The notes under the pieces were generated by a model. That model did not search any database, was not told the DNA's origin, and saw nothing but the letters and a program-made list of their open reading frames with translations. Shown piece after piece: positions 62,191 to 64,000 of a stretch of DNA of 64,000 nucleotides; position 1 is the stretch's first letter; each line of letters begins with the position of its first letter. A program made the translations under genes and the position numbers. Location: NCBI GenBank assembly GCA_012845835.1, contig JABAKD010000020.1, forward strand, positions 14,312,268 through 14,376,267, read 5' to 3'. This DNA is from Undaria pinnatifida. Lineage: Eukaryota; Sar; Phaeophyceae; Laminariales; Alariaceae.

Positions 62191-62640
62191 CCCCCCCTTC
62201 CCCGCCCCCCACCCTCCCGCCCCTTGTAAACTCGCCCCTCCCCTACCCGGCGATACAACTTACAGGATATACAAGATGAACTGATGCACTCCTTCCACAG
62301 CCGTCAAATTTTGCCCCGCCCCCCACAAGGGTTTTATCGTTTCCGCGCACAGATTGGTTCCCCCGCCCAACACCCTCCCCGTCCTCCGCCGCCTCCCCAC
62401 CTAGAATCAAAAGCAGCCAGAACAACAGACACTGCCCGACGGGTCACTTCACCGCTTCACCTTTTGAGCCATCCCTGCGGTAGCTCCAATCCCTTTATTA
62501 TATGGTCTTCACGTTCATTTTTTTTCCCTCCCCCTCGCCCTCTCCTTCCCCGCCACCCCCACCATCGATTAGACCTAGCACCACGCGCACCGTAAGCTCT
62601 CATACATTTTTGAGGCCTAACACAGTTGGAACCCCCCCCC
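62190..62640 (-). repeat. C-run rich copy of family F (reverse)
   Basis: Read on the minus strand, GTGCGCGTGGTGCTAGGTCT, a G-rich stretch and GGGATGGCTCAAAAGGTGAA correspond to the family F units at 46.2-46.7 kb (GCGTGGTGCTAGGTCTAGGC, GCATGGATGGCTCTCGAAAG). Homopolymer C-runs make Pro-rich frames. Confidence 0.5.
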
Positions 62641-63339
62641 CCCGATTTCCATTAGGCGGTGGAACCTGACCTCATCCTAACATCCCCGACACTAGGTGCA
62701 CCAGGCATGCACCGAATAAGGGGGGGGGGCGGATGATGCATGACAATAAAGTCAGGCCTACTGCATTCATGGAGCAAACACCTTGCCGATGACCGATCAC
62801 ATGAAATAAGAGACGGAGCACAGAGCGGTACGTAGATGTCTTGATATCTCGAAGGATAGAAGCCTGTACAAAATGCAGGGGAATCGTTGGACAGGCTTTC
62901 GACGGCGAAGGTCTACTCGGGAGCAATAGTGGAGTAGCTACCCATGGTGAAACGCACATACGACGAAGAAAGCGATGCACGAGGCATCCCGATGTGTGAG
63001 TAAGATTTTGTGTTATGCTCTTAAGCCGTCCTTGAACATTGCACGGTAAAAATGACCTCCCTAGAGGAAACTAACCAGTACAGCAGAAAGGCAAGAAGAG
63101 ATTATACGATCGTGGGACGCCGGGAAGGTTACCATGCGGATCGCCTGACATAGACGTGGGGTACTTGTGTCAAGGGTGTTGGCCTTGGCTCGGAGACATT
63201 ATTTAGCGTGGTACGCCGGTAAAATAACTGGAAGACACTAGGCCCTCAACAAGTACTAGGATTGGGAAGTCCCAGAAACTTCAACATTTGCCACTACCAA
63301 CAACACGAAAAACACAAACGACTAAACACCTCCGTTTGC
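62641..63339. other. No gene seen
   Basis: Short unassigned frames. One G-run at 62720. Nothing recognisable. Confidence 0.4.
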
Positions 63340-64000
63340 AACAGTTTCGTAAAAGATCCAGCACGTTACTATGCTGACGCGCACGTGAAAAATTTCAATC
63401 CCCCCGTTGGCTACACTCCAATTCCATAGACAGGAGCGTAACGCGTGTCTGCATCCAAGAGAAAACCGGTACAGAGGACACCAGACTGATTCTTACTACG
63501 ATAGCCTCCCCCAAAACCAGCGATTTTGTTTAACGAACGTTTCATGGCTGCTCGACACAAGGAATAACAACAACGTAAAACAAAGTATCCATTTATTTCA
63601 TTGTGTGCAAAGGTCTATCGAGATCGATGACGTCGGGGTGTCGAGGGACACTGTATTTCAGGAGATACGAACCGGAGCTGGTTTTGAAACCGGCGATTGC
63701 GTTAAAGAAAAGTTGGGGGGGCTACCGTAGTAAGACTCACCAGCGCAAATCACAACTCCACCACAGGTAGACCTCCCCAGCCTTGTTTGCATGTTCGCAT
63801 CCAAGTATAACTCTGAATTGAGCTCCACCACTCTCATCCCGCCGAAATGCAACACCGTTACTATTTCAATGCATGTCAAGACAAACTAACATAATACCCA
63901 TCGCCCAAAGCATGCCTGCGCATTCCAGAACTAGCAGCAGCATTCGCCAATCAATTATAGACATCGCGCCACACATTAAATATCTGGTCGCAATTATCTC
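63340..64000. repeat. Dispersed repeat G, copy 2 with ~430-bp extra segment
   Basis: 63340-63420 (GTTTGCAAC, CACGTTACTATGCTGACGCG, CCCCCGTTGGCTAC) aligns with 15855-15945. 63850-64000 (TTTCAATGCATGTCAAGACA, CTAACATAATACCCATCGCC, CGCCAATCAATTATAGACAT) aligns with 15990-16135. The segment between has no counterpart in copy 1. Confidence 0.5.

Overview
The window is eukaryotic nuclear DNA, almost all of it accessory and repeat-derived. Coding remnants are split by GT-AG introns, microsatellites and G-runs are abundant, and the elements present are LINEs, a tRNA-derived SINE, a Helitron and a DIRS-like tyrosine-recombinase retroelement. No bacterial operon, rRNA or CRISPR is visible. The mix, together with a GT77-type glycosyltransferase, would fit a brown alga or related stramenopile. 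That is an inference, not a demonstration.

Layout. 0-7.3 kb: SINE copy 1, 5'-truncated LINE-A tails ending in (AAC)n, repeat family E, single arms of inverted-repeat family H and a tRNA-like fragment. 7.25-13.3 kb (minus strand): one large, intron-containing, frameshifted gene. It has a DUF6729-like N-terminal region, a DDE-like region, a DEDDy 3'-5' exonuclease domain of the WRN type, and a C-terminal part with an RGTNxVE-type motif. A LINE-A tail ends right where its C-terminus runs out. 13.3-24.7 kb: noncoding DNA, decayed repeats, a few unrecognised ORFs, a hairpin triplet at 17.1 kb, a 1.24-kb inverted-repeat element and a tiny poly(A) insertion with a perfect 11-bp target-site duplication. 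24.8-27.1 kb: a degenerate LINE-B on the minus strand. About 27.6-33.9 kb: a nearly full-length but broken LINE-A. It was interrupted by a reverse-oriented, 5'-truncated copy of its own family (target-site duplication ACAAAG), and its 3' UTR by a SINE.

34.8-50.6 kb: three copies of a composite unit carrying a 227-bp satellite. Unit 1 holds an internally deleted LINE-B. Unit 2 holds a 6.1-kb Helitron, which in turn holds LINE-B insertions. Because the units are paralogous, the uninterrupted copies act as empty sites and fix insertion boundaries to the base. 45.2-46.9 kb is a G-run tandem array and 46.9-48.9 kb holds decayed repeats. 50.8-54.6 kb is a DIRS-like element with RT, RNase H and tyrosine-recombinase domains and about three frameshifts. 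SINE copy 3 follows at 54.85 kb.

58.4-59.45 kb holds the only long, intact, host-like gene seen: a putative GT77/nucleotide-diphospho-sugar transferase. The rest, to 64 kb, is noncoding with dispersed repeats. There is no pathway to reconstruct. The main content is a stack of insertions whose relative order can be read directly from the sequence.
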